64,000 bases of DNA from Nitrosomonas sp. Nm132 (GCF_900100485.1 NZ_FNDH01000003.1:95918-159917); one strand, 5' to 3'; numbered from the stretch's first letter, positions 29,439 to 38,256 are shown. Program-made: numbers and translations. Notes: generated by a model not told the origin, from the letters alone.

Positions 29439-29588
29439 ACTGGCACGTGTCCTCACTTACCTTTTGATTAATAAGAAAGATTTTGCTCAGTCGAGTGTAT
29501 GAATCACTACACTCCTCCTTCTCAAAACTTCCCTATTAATCTAAATCCTGCGTGATCATCACGCGAATTTATGAAATATTCGGGTTAA
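29419..29588. repeat. 21-bp perfect inverted repeat at the left end of an inserted element
   Basis: Positions 29,419-29,439 (TTAACCCGAATATTTCAT...) and 29,568-29,588 are exact reverse complements of each other, separated by 128 bases. The left copy sits exactly where the IS110 gene is broken, so it is probably the terminal repeat of the element carrying the OrfA gene. The right copy is just upstream of that gene, so the end could fold into a long hairpin ahead of the start codon. Confidence 0.75.
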
Positions 29589-29613
29589 GAATTATTTTGA
29601 AGAGGAATCAATC

Positions 29614-30098
29614 GTGAAATCAAAGTATTCAGAAGCGTTTATTGGACAGGCGTTAATCAAAGTATATTCTCGAGGAGACCGGACAGTGCGATCGGTTGCG
29701 GAAGAGATGAACGTTAGTTTCCACACGGTAAAAAATTGGATGAAAAGGAAAGCTGTGGATAAGCTTGGTGTAACGTCGACAAAAGGAAAACGGCCCCAGG
29801 ACTGGACTGCTGATGAACAACTGGTGGCATTGCATGAGGCCCATGGTTTGTCTGGAGAGGCCTTGTATGCGTGGTGTCGTGAGCAAGGTTTATTTGCTCA
29901 TCATCTGACAAGCTGGAGAGCGGCCTTTTGTACCAACGAGAAGGCAGCGCCAGGCACTCGTGAAATTCGAACATTGAAAAACGAGAATGAGAAACTCAAG
30001 CGTGAATTAGTGCGCAAAGAGAAGGCATTGGCGGAAGCGGCAGCATTGCTGATGCTACAAAAAAGTTCCGTGCGTTCTGGGAGGACGAGGTCAAATGA
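29614..30098 (+). pseudogene. IS3-type transposase OrfA, frame change at an A-run; OrfB lost
   Basis: The product KSKYSEAFIGQALIKVYSRG...TVRSVAEEMNVSFHTVKNWM is a helix-turn-helix OrfA. It has a C-terminal leucine-zipper-like stretch (REIRTLKNENEKLKRELV, EKALAEAAALLML). It starts at GTG 29,614 with an AGAGGAA site. Near 30,060 a run of six A precedes G. Reading straight on gives an unlikely tail to 30,207, whereas a -1 shift gives KKFRAFWEDEVK and a stop at 30,098, overlapping an ATG that would start OrfB (TSLVN...). OrfB breaks off within about 15 codons, so the element is dead. Whether the A-run is a programmed shift site or a one-base deletion cannot be told. Confidence 0.7.
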
Positions 30099-30154
30099 CT
30101 TCCCTTGTGAATTCAGACGTGGATTCAGGACTCAAAAAGACAGCATAAATTCAT

Positions 30155-30540
30155 ACGTTCAGGCGACATCTAGTTTGACAACGACCGCCGTACGGCTCTC
30201 GCCTTAGCCAACCGGTCCGCTCCATGGCGGGCAACATTGAGATCTCCCAGGTTCCGGTCAAAGAACTTCTCCACGTGCTCAGGGTCTCCGACTGCGCAAG
30301 ATCGAACACGCACTCGCCAATTACGTTCGCATTCATATTGTCTTCTGCTTCGCTTAACAGCATCAACACCTCGATCCACCTTCTTTCGCAGCTCCATACC
30401 TGGCCCATGGTCACCCCTGTCAACACTTCACGTTTGCCTTCACAGGCAACCGTGCATGACTCGGGACCGAAGCGGTTGGCTAAACCTTACTCCGTACGGG
30501 ACTTTCACCCGTTATTCTTTGCCAGCTTTGCCTGGCGTAT
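30155..30540 (-). mobile_element. Group II intron 5' fragment (copy 1, no protein)
   Basis: Read on the minus strand from 30,540, the sequence starts like a bacterial group II intron 5' end (ATACGCCAGGCAAAGCTGGC against the usual GTGCGCCAG). It continues with domain I-like pieces GGGTGAAAGTCCCGTACGGAG and GAGTCATGC, and GTTGACAGGG. The same blocks occur in the same order in the copy at 34,650. No reverse transcriptase is present. The first bases are mutated (AT for GT), so it is unlikely to splice. Confidence 0.6.
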
Positions 30541-30626
30541 TAAGCGTCCAACGCTACCATCTAAAGGCATTGATGCCATTTCGATATCCTCAAATATTTT
30601 CAGGAGGATAATCGATAGCATTACCG

Positions 30627-30812
30627 ATGCAGCAGCAAAAACATGTAGAAACCTGGCAGGCAAGTGATGTGTCGCGGGCGGCTTATTGTCGTGAACATGG
30701 GCTGAATGCGAAGACATTTACGAACTGGTTGCGGATTTACCGTAACGAACAGCAATTGGATTCCGAAGTCCCCACTTTCTTTCTTGCCAAAAATCAAAGA
30801 GCTACTTGCTGA
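30627..30812 (+). pseudogene. IS66-type accessory TnpA fragment
   Basis: The 61-residue frame contains WQASDVSRAAYCREHGLNAKTFTNW, which matches the N-terminal helix-turn-helix of the small IS66 accessory protein (WxxSxLSxxAFCRExGLxxxTFxxW). It breaks off after PTFFLAKNQ. The other IS66 genes are absent. Confidence 0.65.
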
Positions 30813-31020
30813 TCACGGCTATGACGCCGGCTGATCCAGAACAGCGCTAATTGAGAAAGGAATAACGCCTATATTCCTCCTCATACAGAGCCGCAAGATT
30901 CTCATCAAATACGGTAGCATCCCTTATAAACAACGGTATAAGGTTGAAAACCTGCTCGCAAGAATTAAAAAAAGCACAAGAGGGAGTGTTATTGAGTTTG
31001 AAAGTTTGAACCGAATCTAA
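30796..31020 (+). pseudogene. IS5-family transposase C-terminal fragment
   Basis: The plus-strand frame reads KELLADHGYDAG, a TGA, then SRTALIEKGITPIFLLIQSR, KILIKYGSIPYKQRYKVEN and LLARIKK. This is the final DDE block of an IS5-group transposase (DxGYDAxxxR...GIxPxIPxxxxRK...YKxRxxIExxFxRLK). The TGA stands where a tryptophan codon is usual. Everything upstream of this block is missing. Confidence 0.7.
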
Positions 31021-31140
31021 TCCGACAGATACTCAGTCATCTCGGCAATTGTTTGATCAGGCCTGAGCCAGCACACTCCAATCTCACTTCATTCAGATAG
31101 ATCCACTCCCGCAATAATTATTTCTGCAAGCGCTTTCACA

Positions 31141-32343
31141 CTACCTCTCCTTAAATTGTGCCGCTTCTTCAGCGCCTTCAGTCACATTTCCAGCGGTATA
31201 AGAGTGAGCGCCTGTGCCTGCCAATTTTCCCTTATCAACGATGAGATACTCTTCCCGGATGGGTCGCCCTTCAAACCAGCATTCCAGAATTTCTCTTACT
31301 CCTGCAGCATAACGTGCTTGCGCAGCTAACGACGTCCCTGCCGTATGGGGGGTCATCCCATGGTGAGGCATCGTCCGCCAGGGGTGATCCTTCGGTGGTG
31401 GTTGCGGAAACCAGACATCACCAGCATAGCCTGCTAATTGTCCACTTTCTAGCGCCCGAACCACGGCATCTCGGTCACAAATCTTCCCACGAGCAGTGTT
31501 GATAAGATACGCGCCCCGCTTCATTTTGCCGATGAGGGCATCATTAAAAAGATGCTCCGTTTCAGGATGTAAGGGGCAATTGATCGTCACAACATCACAA
31601 AAAGGAACCATCGACTCCACATTTGGGTGAAACGTAAGTCCAAGTTCCTTCTCAACAGATTCAGAAAGCCGATATCGGTCGGTGTAATGAAGTTTCACAT
31701 CAAATGCCTTAAGTCGCCTTAAGGTCGCAAGGCCAATACGACCAGCAGCAACTGTACCAACCGTCATTCCCTCAAGATCATACGATCGAGCAACGCAATC
31801 GGCGATATTCCATCCCTTCTCCACAACCCACTGATAGGAGGGAATATAGTTCCGAATAAGAGAAAGGATCATCATGACAATGTGTTCGGAGACACTAACG
31901 CTGTTACAGTAAGTCACTTCGGCGACCGTAATTCCCCGTTCCATGGCAGCCTTAAGATCCACATGATCGGATCCAATCCCAGCCGTAATCGCAAGTTTTA
32001 ACTTAGGTGCCTTGGCTATCCGAGTCGCTGTAATATATGCCGGCCAAAATGGCTGCGAGATCACCACGTCTGCATAAGCTAGTTCCCGATCAAACACGGA
32101 ATTTTCTCCGTCTTTGTCTGAGGTTACTACAAATTGATGTCCTTGATTCTCGAGAAATTTGCGAAGCCCCAATTCTCCAGAAACACATCCTAACAAGTCG
32201 CCTGGCTTGAAATCGATCTTATGGGGCGTTGGAAGAAGTTGGCCATCAGGATAATGCTCAAGCTTTGGAAGTCCATCCCGAGCATAGGACTTAGGATACC
32301 CATCTACTGGATCTTCATAGAGTACACACACAATTTTCGACAT
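31141..32343 (-). CDS. fdh: NAD-dependent formate dehydrogenase
   Basis: This 400-residue D-2-hydroxyacid dehydrogenase-family protein oxidises formate to CO2 with NAD+ and needs no metal. It closely resembles the well-studied Pseudomonas-type enzyme. Catalytic and cofactor residues are in place: Asn147 (VTYCNSVSVSEH), the dinucleotide loop AAGRIG (199-204), Asp222 (HYTDRYRL, which selects NAD over NADP), Arg285 (NTARGKICDRDAV) and His333 (TPHTAGTS). The C-terminus ends in the family tail GTGAHSYTAGNVTEGAEEAA. A strong GGAGG site precedes the ATG. IS remnants flank it on both sides, so it may have been acquired by transfer. It would supply NADH and CO2 from formate. Confidence 0.95.
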   Translation of the reverse strand: MSKIVCVLYEDPVDGYPKSYARDGLPKLEHYPDGQLLPTPHKIDFKPGDLLGCVSGELGLRKFLENQGHQFVVTSDKDGENSVFDRELAYADVVISQPFWPAYITATRIAKAPKLKLAITAGIGSDHVDLKAAMERGITVAEVTYCNSVSVSEHIVMMILSLIRNYIPSYQWVVEKGWNIADCVARSYDLEGMTVGTVAAGRIGLATLRRLKAFDVKLHYTDRYRLSESVEKELGLTFHPNVESMVPFCDVVTINCPLHPETEHLFNDALIGKMKRGAYLINTARGKICDRDAVVRALESGQLAGYAGDVWFPQPPPKDHPWRTMPHHGMTPHTAGTSLAAQARYAAGVREILECWFEGRPIREEYLIVDKGKLAGTGAHSYTAGNVTEGAEEAAQFKER

Positions 32344-32499
32344 ATTATATCCTCCAAATCTATAGGAAAAAATAAACGTCTTTCTCTCTTCTTAAGTGCA
32401 AGATACTTAATGTCTGATGAGCTGTCAATCATTTTGCTAACATCATTTTGGTAGCCGATGCTTCCGCTTTTTGATACTTTGAGAGAATGACAGGCAAGT

Positions 32500-32640
32500 G
32501 GAAATATCGAATAAAAGTTACTACTGCTGGCGCAAGGAGAATATGGCAGTCTGAGAATTGATCAGGTCAGGAAATACAAAGAACTACAGGTTGAGAATAC
32601 ACGGCTCATTGGCTATCGACCACCGCACCGCAAACCTATT
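32500..32640 (+). pseudogene. IS3-family OrfA remnant
   Basis: The plus strand gives SNKSYYCWRKE and then, after a one-base shift, EYGSLRIDQVRKYKELQVEN followed by TRL. This matches the conserved IS3 OrfA segment (TYYRWRKEYGGLRxDQAKRLKELExENxRL). Only this short piece remains, just upstream of fdh on the opposite strand. Confidence 0.6.
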
Positions 32641-32710
32641 CGCCCAATTTAGCGTGAAAGAATCCATGCTGAGGGCGAGCACAATTCCGGCCGGTAAAGG
32701 CCATATAACG

Positions 32711-32755
32711 ATGCGTCGTAATCAGATGCGTCGTAATCAGATGCGTCGTAATCAG
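32711..32755. repeat. Three perfect 15-bp tandem repeats
   Basis: The unit ATGCGTCGTAATCAG is repeated three times without change, next to the end of the IS110 remnant. The unit keeps a frame (MRRNQ), but no gene is evident. It probably arose by slippage. Confidence 0.9.
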
Positions 32756-33850
32756 GTTCTAGCTTGTTTGATGAAGCCGAACTTTGTCAAGGCCCTGATC
32801 CAGCGCGGGGCATTGCATTGGACAGAAAGCGCTTCATAATCGGTGGTCGAATCCCGGTAGTGTTCGTGCCGTTTGAGCATGAAGAAGAGAGTGCGTAGTA
32901 TTTTGTGGCCGATCGCCACGATCGCGCGCTTATAGCCGCGCCGGATGATGAGAGACTGGAACTTGGATTTGAATACCGACTTGGTTCGGCTGGCGGCATG
33001 AGCGAACTCGCAGAGTAGCCGGCGAACATAGGGGCTGCCCTTGCGGACACGCCCAGATTTGCGTTTTCCGGCGGATTCATGGTTGCCAGGACACATGCCG
33101 ATCCGGGAAGCGAGTCGATTCGCTGTTTCGAAGGCATCCATAGTCGGTACCAATTTCGACTAGCAGCATAGCAGCGCCAATGAGGTCGATGCCAGGCAGG
33201 GTTTGCAACAGTGCCAAGGTGTTCCGTTCGTCCTTAAGTTCATCCAGAAGCTTGGTATCGAAGCGGGCGATGCGTGCTTCGATTTCCTCGATGTGTTGCA
33301 TGAGTTCGTCGAGCACAAAATAGTGGCTTACCGTCAATTCCTCCTGCAGGGCGTCAAAGATTTCCTCTCGGCTGGCCTTGAGTCGCCGACTGGCGAGCTT
33401 GAGTACTTCATGCGCGGGTTGACCGGCAATGATGGCCTTGACACAGGGGGAGCGCGCGCCGATTGCCCATGCAGATCACTCACTACCACACCGAGACGTA
33501 TCCCGCTGTCGGTCAGTACCTTGTGCAAGCGATTTTTTCAGATGCCAGTTGCCCTCTACCAGTTTCTACCGCTGCCGGGCGATCAGGCGCAATTCACGCC
33601 ACTTCGCTGGTGGCACGAACGACCCGCACAAAAGCCCCGCACGCGCCAGCGTCGCCAACCAATGCGCATCCCCCACATCTGTTTTGCGTCCCGGAACGTT
33701 CTTGATGTGCCGGGCATTGACCACCTTGGCACGAATACCCATCGCTTCCAGTGCAGCGTACGGACTCTTCCAATAAATGCCGGCGCTCTCCATAACTACT
33801 TCATCTGGGCACAACGCCGCCTCCCATTCGGCCAGCGCCTGACGATCCCT
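32752..33850 (-). pseudogene. IS110-family transposase, broken by frameshifts
   Basis: Minus-strand pieces in order are RQALAEWEAALCPDEVVMES plus AGIYWKSPYAALEAMGIRAK, NARHIKNVPGRKTDVGDAHW plus LATLARAGLL, and LRLIARQR. After several frame changes come LVPTMDAFETANRLASRIGM, CPGNHESAGKRKSGR, SPYVRRLLCEFAHAASRT and GHKILRTLFFMLKR. This covers the RuvC-like domain from the second block onward and the C-terminal Tnp20 serine domain. The N-terminus is replaced by group II intron sequence at about 33,850. At least three frame disruptions make it inactive. Confidence 0.85.
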
Positions 33851-34440
33851 AGCGGGCGCAGTCTGCCATCCGCCTTGGGAATAAAGACTCGTCGCGACGC
33901 TTGCGCACGATAGGTACCTGCGTGTATCTTCCGATGCAGTCCGTGCACACGCGCGTAGAGCCTTTCCGCATAACCCCCCCTCCACGTGACGCCATCCACC
34001 CCAGCCGCCGCATTTCGCTTGAGGTCGTGAAAACTTTCGACCAGTAGCGATGGCGTGATGTGGTGCAAGAGCGTTATGAATTTCATCCGCCGATCCTTCC
34101 CAGCGGCTTGTCGTATGCGTTCGAGTCCCGTCAATGCGGATCCCCGGTTCTGTGTCCGGCCCGCAGGAGCCTCTCCCGCATTCCCCTTGGCTACGCCTCT
34201 TCCCTCCTCCACCTCCGCAGGTTTCCCGTTGTTCGGCGGTTTCCTCGGTAGTATAGACGTATCCGATTTCTCGGCAACGTGGATGACAGGATTGCGGTCT
34301 CTGACCTTTCCTGTCCCGCCCGATTGCGTCACCGCCCCGGGCATCGCCGAGATCTCCCAGCTTCTGTGCAGATCGCTTCCCGACATGCGCAGGGTCTCCG
34401 ACCACGCGGGATCAGAACATGACTTGCGATTTGACGCCAT
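33846..34440 (-). pseudogene. Group II intron reverse transcriptase/maturase, N-terminal fragment
   Basis: The frame contains AEKSDTSILPRKPPNNGKPA and EVEEGRGVAKGN, then ALTGLERIRQAAGKDRRMKF plus ITLLHHI. It continues with the RT0/RT1 blocks LKRNAAAGVDGVTW and GLHRKIHAGTYRAQASRRVF followed by IPKADGRLRPLGI. These are typical of bacterial LtrA-like proteins. The true start codon is uncertain. Similarity ends at PLGI (about 33,846), before the YxDD active site, so no activity remains. Confidence 0.85.
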
Positions 34441-34650
34441 GCCCCATGTGGCCTTCCGAGATAGTTAACTCCGTCGGCATCCCGATTTCTTGATTTCGTG
34501 GCTCAATGGCTAGCCTGCCGGTTTCCCCTGTCAACGCTTCGCCACACACCTCGCGATGTGCAGCGCATGACTCGAGGCCAGAGTGATTCGCCATTTCTTC
34601 TCCGTATTGAACTTTCATCAACTACGATCTGCCAGCTTGTGCTGGCGCAC
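33846..34650 (-). mobile_element. Group II intron 5' part (copy 2), inserted in a STAND NTPase gene
   Basis: The intron 5' end is at 34,650, reading GTGCGCCAGCACAAGCTGGC on the minus strand, followed by domain I blocks (GATGAAAGTTCAATACGGAG, GAGTCATGCG, GTTGACAGGGG). The upstream exon is an NTPase frame broken exactly at this point. The intron runs into a reverse-transcriptase frame and is cut at about 33,846 by IS110 sequence, so domains V and VI are lost. Copy 1 at 30.2-30.5 kb shares the same blocks. Confidence 0.75.
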
Positions 34651-34779
34651 TAACCACGCAATGCGCTCCGCAGCAAGCAAATAAAACAGCTCCCGTGTTT
34701 CGCGACTGCGGCCATAAAGATTCTCACCACGCACAAAGGGGTGCGGCCCGACAAAAGGATTATCCCCTTTAGAATTCAT
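34651..34779 (-). pseudogene. STAND-type NTPase (nSTAND1-like), N-terminal stump
   Basis: Starting at the ATG at 34,779, the product is NSKGDNPFVGPHPFVRGENL, then YGRSRETRELFYLLAAERIA, then WL. This resembles the beginning of nSTAND1 ATPases (NPFVGPRPFxxGxxLFGRxxExxELxxLLxAERIxLLxxPSGAGKTS), large proteins found in bacterial conflict and signalling systems. The frame is interrupted by the group II intron exactly where the Walker A loop would follow. The start codon overlaps the stop of the preceding frame by 11 bases. Confidence 0.6.
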
Positions 34780-35035
34780 CGTCTTCCTCTCGCCGAGGTA
34801 TCGGGGGCACTCGCGGTTGAAGCTGTCGCAGAAACTCATCACTGCCGCCCCAGAAGATACTGATATTTTCCCTGCCGTAGTAGTCCTTGAGGTATTTGCG
34901 CGCTTCTCCACGTCGATCAGCATGTTACCCTCCGGGTCAATCTGCACCGCAGCATGCGCGAAACGTTCGCGCCGGGCACCGCCTTCCTGGTTCATGATCA
35001 GGCGGCATGCCTCCTTTTTATCGAAAGATATGCCT
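34769..35035 (-). pseudogene. Frame-shifted gene upstream of the STAND NTPase stump
   Basis: One frame reads NQEGGARRERFAHAAVQIDP then EGNMLIDVEK. A second frame takes over with RKYLKDYYGRENISIFWGGS and DEFLRQLQPRVPPIPRREDD, stopping at 34,769. A single-base indel near 34,905 would join them. The end overlaps the ATG of the NTPase, as in a two-gene operon. The family is not recognised. The real start is lost or lies near 35,035. Confidence 0.45.
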
Positions 35036-35162
35036 AATCAACCTATCGCAGATAGGCATTAATTTTCAATAGCTATTTGTGCAAATTGCGCAAATTGGCA
35101 GCGGAACATGATTTCTAGGTTAGAAAGCTCAATGATTCAACCGAGCTTCAGTCACAGATTTT

Positions 35163-36083
35163 TTACCATTCGAAATGATTTTCTATTAGCTTTGATTCCC
35201 CTCTCCACTTATAAGCAACCAGTTTACCCCCCTTGGCAATACTATAATCGAGACAGGCACAGTTATCAGACAATGGTTTTGGGTTAGGCTCACTGAGCCA
35301 ATAATGGCCGATAAAGACGGGTTTATTAATGAGTGGATAGTGGTGCTCGCTGCCTAACATCAAATCAGCAAGCTTGTGGCCATTTGTTAGCTCTTCTCCT
35401 AGATGAAGCCGGTCTTTTGCTTCATATTGATCTGCTGTCCACCATTTAATTCTAGCAGAATCACGAACATGTCCATCCTTGTCCTTGAATGTAACACCTT
35501 GGGGCAAGTTTATTTCAGGACCTTTCAGTAACGTTTCAATCGCTTGATATGGTGCTGTACCCCTTTCGCTGCATATTGTATAAGCATCATCTTTCAAGCA
35601 TTGATTTTCATTAAGAAAAGAGGATATATCACATAAGGCTTTCTCATTCCACGCGGCATGAATGACCCGGATAGCGCCAGCATCAATATAAACGGACAGC
35701 GTTTTGAACCAATCAATAATCTGCATGCGTTCATCTACATCAGGGTATGCAACTAGAAATGCTTCATGCTGCTTTTTGTTCTTAGCGCTATGTGCGCGCA
35801 GCGGCTTGCCATCTTGGTCGAGGGTGGCATAACAAATTGCATTAAATTCATGATTTCCCATGACGCTGAGTGCATGACCCTGCTCAATCATGGGTTTCAC
35901 CAGTTGAATGACTTCTCTTTGCTGCGGACCTCGGTCAATAAAATCTCCCAAGAAAATGACTTTATGCTGGTCATGCTGATAAACGCCCTCATGAAATATA
36001 TAACCCAGCTTTTGTAGTAAGACTTCCAATGCTTCTGCATGACCGTGGATATCGCCGATGATGTCGTAAAATTGTGCGATCAT
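35163..36083 (-). CDS. Metallophosphoesterase (PPP family, PrpE/ApaH-like)
   Basis: This 306-residue phosphatase has the full calcineurin-type metal motif set: GDIHGH near residue 10, GDFIDRGPQQ near 47, GNHEFNAIC near 76, a later histidine in VIHAAWNEKA, and a C-terminal FIGHYWLSEP. It resembles bacterial serine/threonine phosphatase or dinucleotide tetraphosphatase relatives, but I cannot name the substrate. It is read alone, between the mobile island and tRNA-Ser, and it appears intact. Confidence 0.88.
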   Translation of the reverse strand: MIAQFYDIIGDIHGHAEALEVLLQKLGYIFHEGVYQHDQHKVIFLGDFIDRGPQQREVIQLVKPMIEQGHALSVMGNHEFNAICYATLDQDGKPLRAHSAKNKKQHEAFLVAYPDVDERMQIIDWFKTLSVYIDAGAIRVIHAAWNEKALCDISSFLNENQCLKDDAYTICSERGTAPYQAIETLLKGPEINLPQGVTFKDKDGHVRDSARIKWWTADQYEAKDRLHLGEELTNGHKLADLMLGSEHHYPLINKPVFIGHYWLSEPNPKPLSDNCACLDYSIAKGGKLVAYKWRGESKLIENHFEW

Positions 36084-36173
36084 TTTTACCCTTTACAACA
36101 GTGAATGATCAAAATACTTTTCTTCAATTTAACCTCCAGAATGGCAAGCCTATCAGGATGAAAGGTGTAAAAA

Positions 36174-36383
36174 TCAATAAAAATGATCAGCATCGAATTT
36201 GTAAAAGATTGGCTCACCCGTTTTGCTCAGGTATTCGCTTATCTCGATACTCATATCATCAAAATTAACGTCAATGATATAAGCGCATATCAATTGCTTC
36301 AAAGCACGCTCACAAAGCTGTTCAGCCAGTAGATGACCTAATTCTCTTAAACCACGTTCATTGAGTTCTGCAGGTCTGTTCAT
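36174..36383 (-). CDS. Small hypothetical protein
   Basis: This 69-residue acidic protein (start NRPAELNERGLRELGHLLAE) is preceded by a good ribosome site (GGGAG, 8 bases from the ATG). It shows two predicted helices and a strand-like stretch. I do not recognise it. It lies between the phosphatase gene and tRNA-Ser, in the same direction as the phosphatase. Its reality rests on the ribosome site and the composition only. Confidence 0.4.
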   Translation of the reverse strand: MNRPAELNERGLRELGHLLAEQLCERALKQLICAYIIDVNFDDMSIEISEYLSKTGEPIFYKFDADHFY

Positions 36384-36674
36384 ATCATTGCTCCCTCAAA
36401 CCGTGCAAGAAGATATTCTGGAGCGGCTAAATCGCTTTGGGCTATATGAGCGTGATGACCTATGGCGGCCAGTATCTTTTGATCTTGTAGTAGATGATAA
36501 CTGGGTTTATCTACTTTATTTTGGACTACAAATTTATCCATGCCACATTCTCCAAGAATAGAAAAATGCTTTTTGGACTTAGGTAGAATTTCTTGGGGAA
36601 AGAACTTAGATAAGAACTGTCAAAATAATTTTGATAATCTAATATTATTAATCAATACCTTATCTTAACTCAGT

Positions 36675-36767
36675 TGGCGGAGAGAGAGGGATTCGAACCC
36701 TCGATAAGCTTTTTGAGCCTATACTCCCTTAGCAGGGGAGCGCCTTCGACCACTCGGCCATCTCTCC
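36675..36767 (-). tRNA. tRNA-Ser (anticodon GCU)
   Basis: Minus-strand sequence starting GGAGAGATGGCCGAGTGGTC folds into a class II tRNA. It has acceptor stem GGAGAGA/TCTCTCC, anticodon loop CTGCTAA (GCU, reading AGC/AGU), a long variable arm typical of serine tRNAs, T arm GGGTTCGAATCCC and an encoded CCA. Total length is 93 bases. It stands 65 bases downstream of lysC, on the same strand. Confidence 0.96.
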
Positions 36768-36832
36768 TTGGAAAGCCGCAAGAATAGCGGGTTAAAAATT
36801 CCAGGTCAAATTTTTATAGCTTATTACGAACT

Positions 36833-38062
36833 TTATAGCTCTTGATCCAGATCAAAAATCTTATGTAATACCCTGACAGCAAGTTCCATATATTTCTCGT
36901 CCACAACCACCGATATCTTAATTTCTGAAGTTGTAATCATCTGGATATTGATTCCCTCCTCAGCTAGCACACGGAACATCTTACTAGCAATACCAGCATG
37001 CGAACGCATTCCTACACCAACCACTGAAACTTTAGCAATTTTATCACCGCCAATAACATTACGCGCACCGATATGAGGTAAGATTTTGTCCTTCAATATG
37101 TTCATCGTATTGGTAAATTCACTACGATTTACAGTAAAGGAAAAATCGGTAGTCCCATCATGACTTACATTCTGAATAATCATATCTACGTCAATATTGG
37201 CATCAGCAACAGGACCAAGAATTTGGTAAGCAATGCCCGGATGATCGGGTACACCGAGTATGGTTATTTTTGCTTCATCACGACTAAACGCAATGCCTGA
37301 AATAACAGCCTGTTCCATATTATTATTTTCCTCAAAAGTGATTAGCGTACCCTCTCCTTCTTCTTCAAAACTGGAGAGCACTCTGAGCTTGACTCTATAT
37401 TTACCAGCAAATTCAACAGAACGTATTTGCAATACCTTGGAGCCGAGACTGGCCATTTCGAGCATTTCTTCAAAAGTAATCGTTTTTAATCGCCTTGCTT
37501 CGGGCACGATACGAGGATCCGTCGTATAAATACCATTCACATCAGTGTAAATCTGACATTCATCAGCCTTAAGCGCTGCCGCAAGCGCCACGCCAGTCGT
37601 ATCCGATCCCCCACGTCCTAGCGTAGTAATATTATTAGTCTCATCAATACCTTGAAAACCTGCAACTACTACAACATATCCAGCCTTAAGATCAGCACGA
37701 ATTCTATCCTCATCGATTTTTAGAATTCGTGCTTTGGTATGCGCACTATCAGTTAGTATTCTAACCTGTGCACCCGTATAACTCTTGGCTTTAATATTAA
37801 ATTCCATCAATGCCATTGCTAATAATGCTACAGTAACTTGCTCACCAGTAGAAACCATTACATCTAGTTCGCGAGGATCAGGATTAGATTGAATTTCTTT
37901 CGCTAATGCGATAAGACGATTAGTTTCTCCGCTCATTGCAGAGACAACTATCACTAATTCATGACCCTTAGCGCAGAATTTTGCAATGCGTCGGGCTACA
38001 TTTTTGATACGCTCGGTACTACCAACCGATGTCCCACCATATTTTTGAACGAAAAGAGCCAC
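36833..38062 (-). CDS. lysC: Aspartate kinase
   Basis: LysC phosphorylates aspartate, the first step to lysine, threonine and methionine. The GTG at 38,062 is taken as the start because it gives ALFVQKYGGTSVGSTERI, the usual N-terminus, and 409 residues, the normal length. The frame stays open 11 codons upstream to an ATG at 38,095. The kinase core includes KYGGTSVGS, GRGGSDTTGVALA, and YTDVNGIYTTDPR near residue 170-185. Two C-terminal ACT domains (from about residue 265, including GVGMRSHAGIASKMF) provide feedback control. The next enzyme, Asd, is at 5-6 kb. Confidence 0.95.
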   Translation of the reverse strand: MALFVQKYGGTSVGSTERIKNVARRIAKFCAKGHELVIVVSAMSGETNRLIALAKEIQSNPDPRELDVMVSTGEQVTVALLAMALMEFNIKAKSYTGAQVRILTDSAHTKARILKIDEDRIRADLKAGYVVVVAGFQGIDETNNITTLGRGGSDTTGVALAAALKADECQIYTDVNGIYTTDPRIVPEARRLKTITFEEMLEMASLGSKVLQIRSVEFAGKYRVKLRVLSSFEEEGEGTLITFEENNNMEQAVISGIAFSRDEAKITILGVPDHPGIAYQILGPVADANIDVDMIIQNVSHDGTTDFSFTVNRSEFTNTMNILKDKILPHIGARNVIGGDKIAKVSVVGVGMRSHAGIASKMFRVLAEEGINIQMITTSEIKISVVVDEKYMELAVRVLHKIFDLDQEL

Positions 38063-38256
38063 TGAATTAACCGATCTTACTTGAAATGGAAACAATCAAA
38101 ACAAAACGATCCCAGATTCTACACATTTCTTGGAAAGAACACTATCTTCTTATCATAAACTTAAATAAAAAACTCTTGCGAGATCGTTACGTTGACTTGT
38201 AATATCCCTAAAAAAGCTCTTCAGAGTTTTGATATATATTTGTGACAAAAAACAAC

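Noticed and set aside
28835..29446. Minus-strand 203-residue open frame over the IS110 region
   Set aside because: It is the antisense of the IS110 gene and its non-coding end. The plus strand has clear transposase motifs.
36361..36561. Plus-strand 66-residue frame with protein-like text (DILERLNRFGLYERDDLW)
   Set aside because: It has no ribosome site and overlaps the better-supported minus-strand small gene. It could be a relic but cannot be supported.
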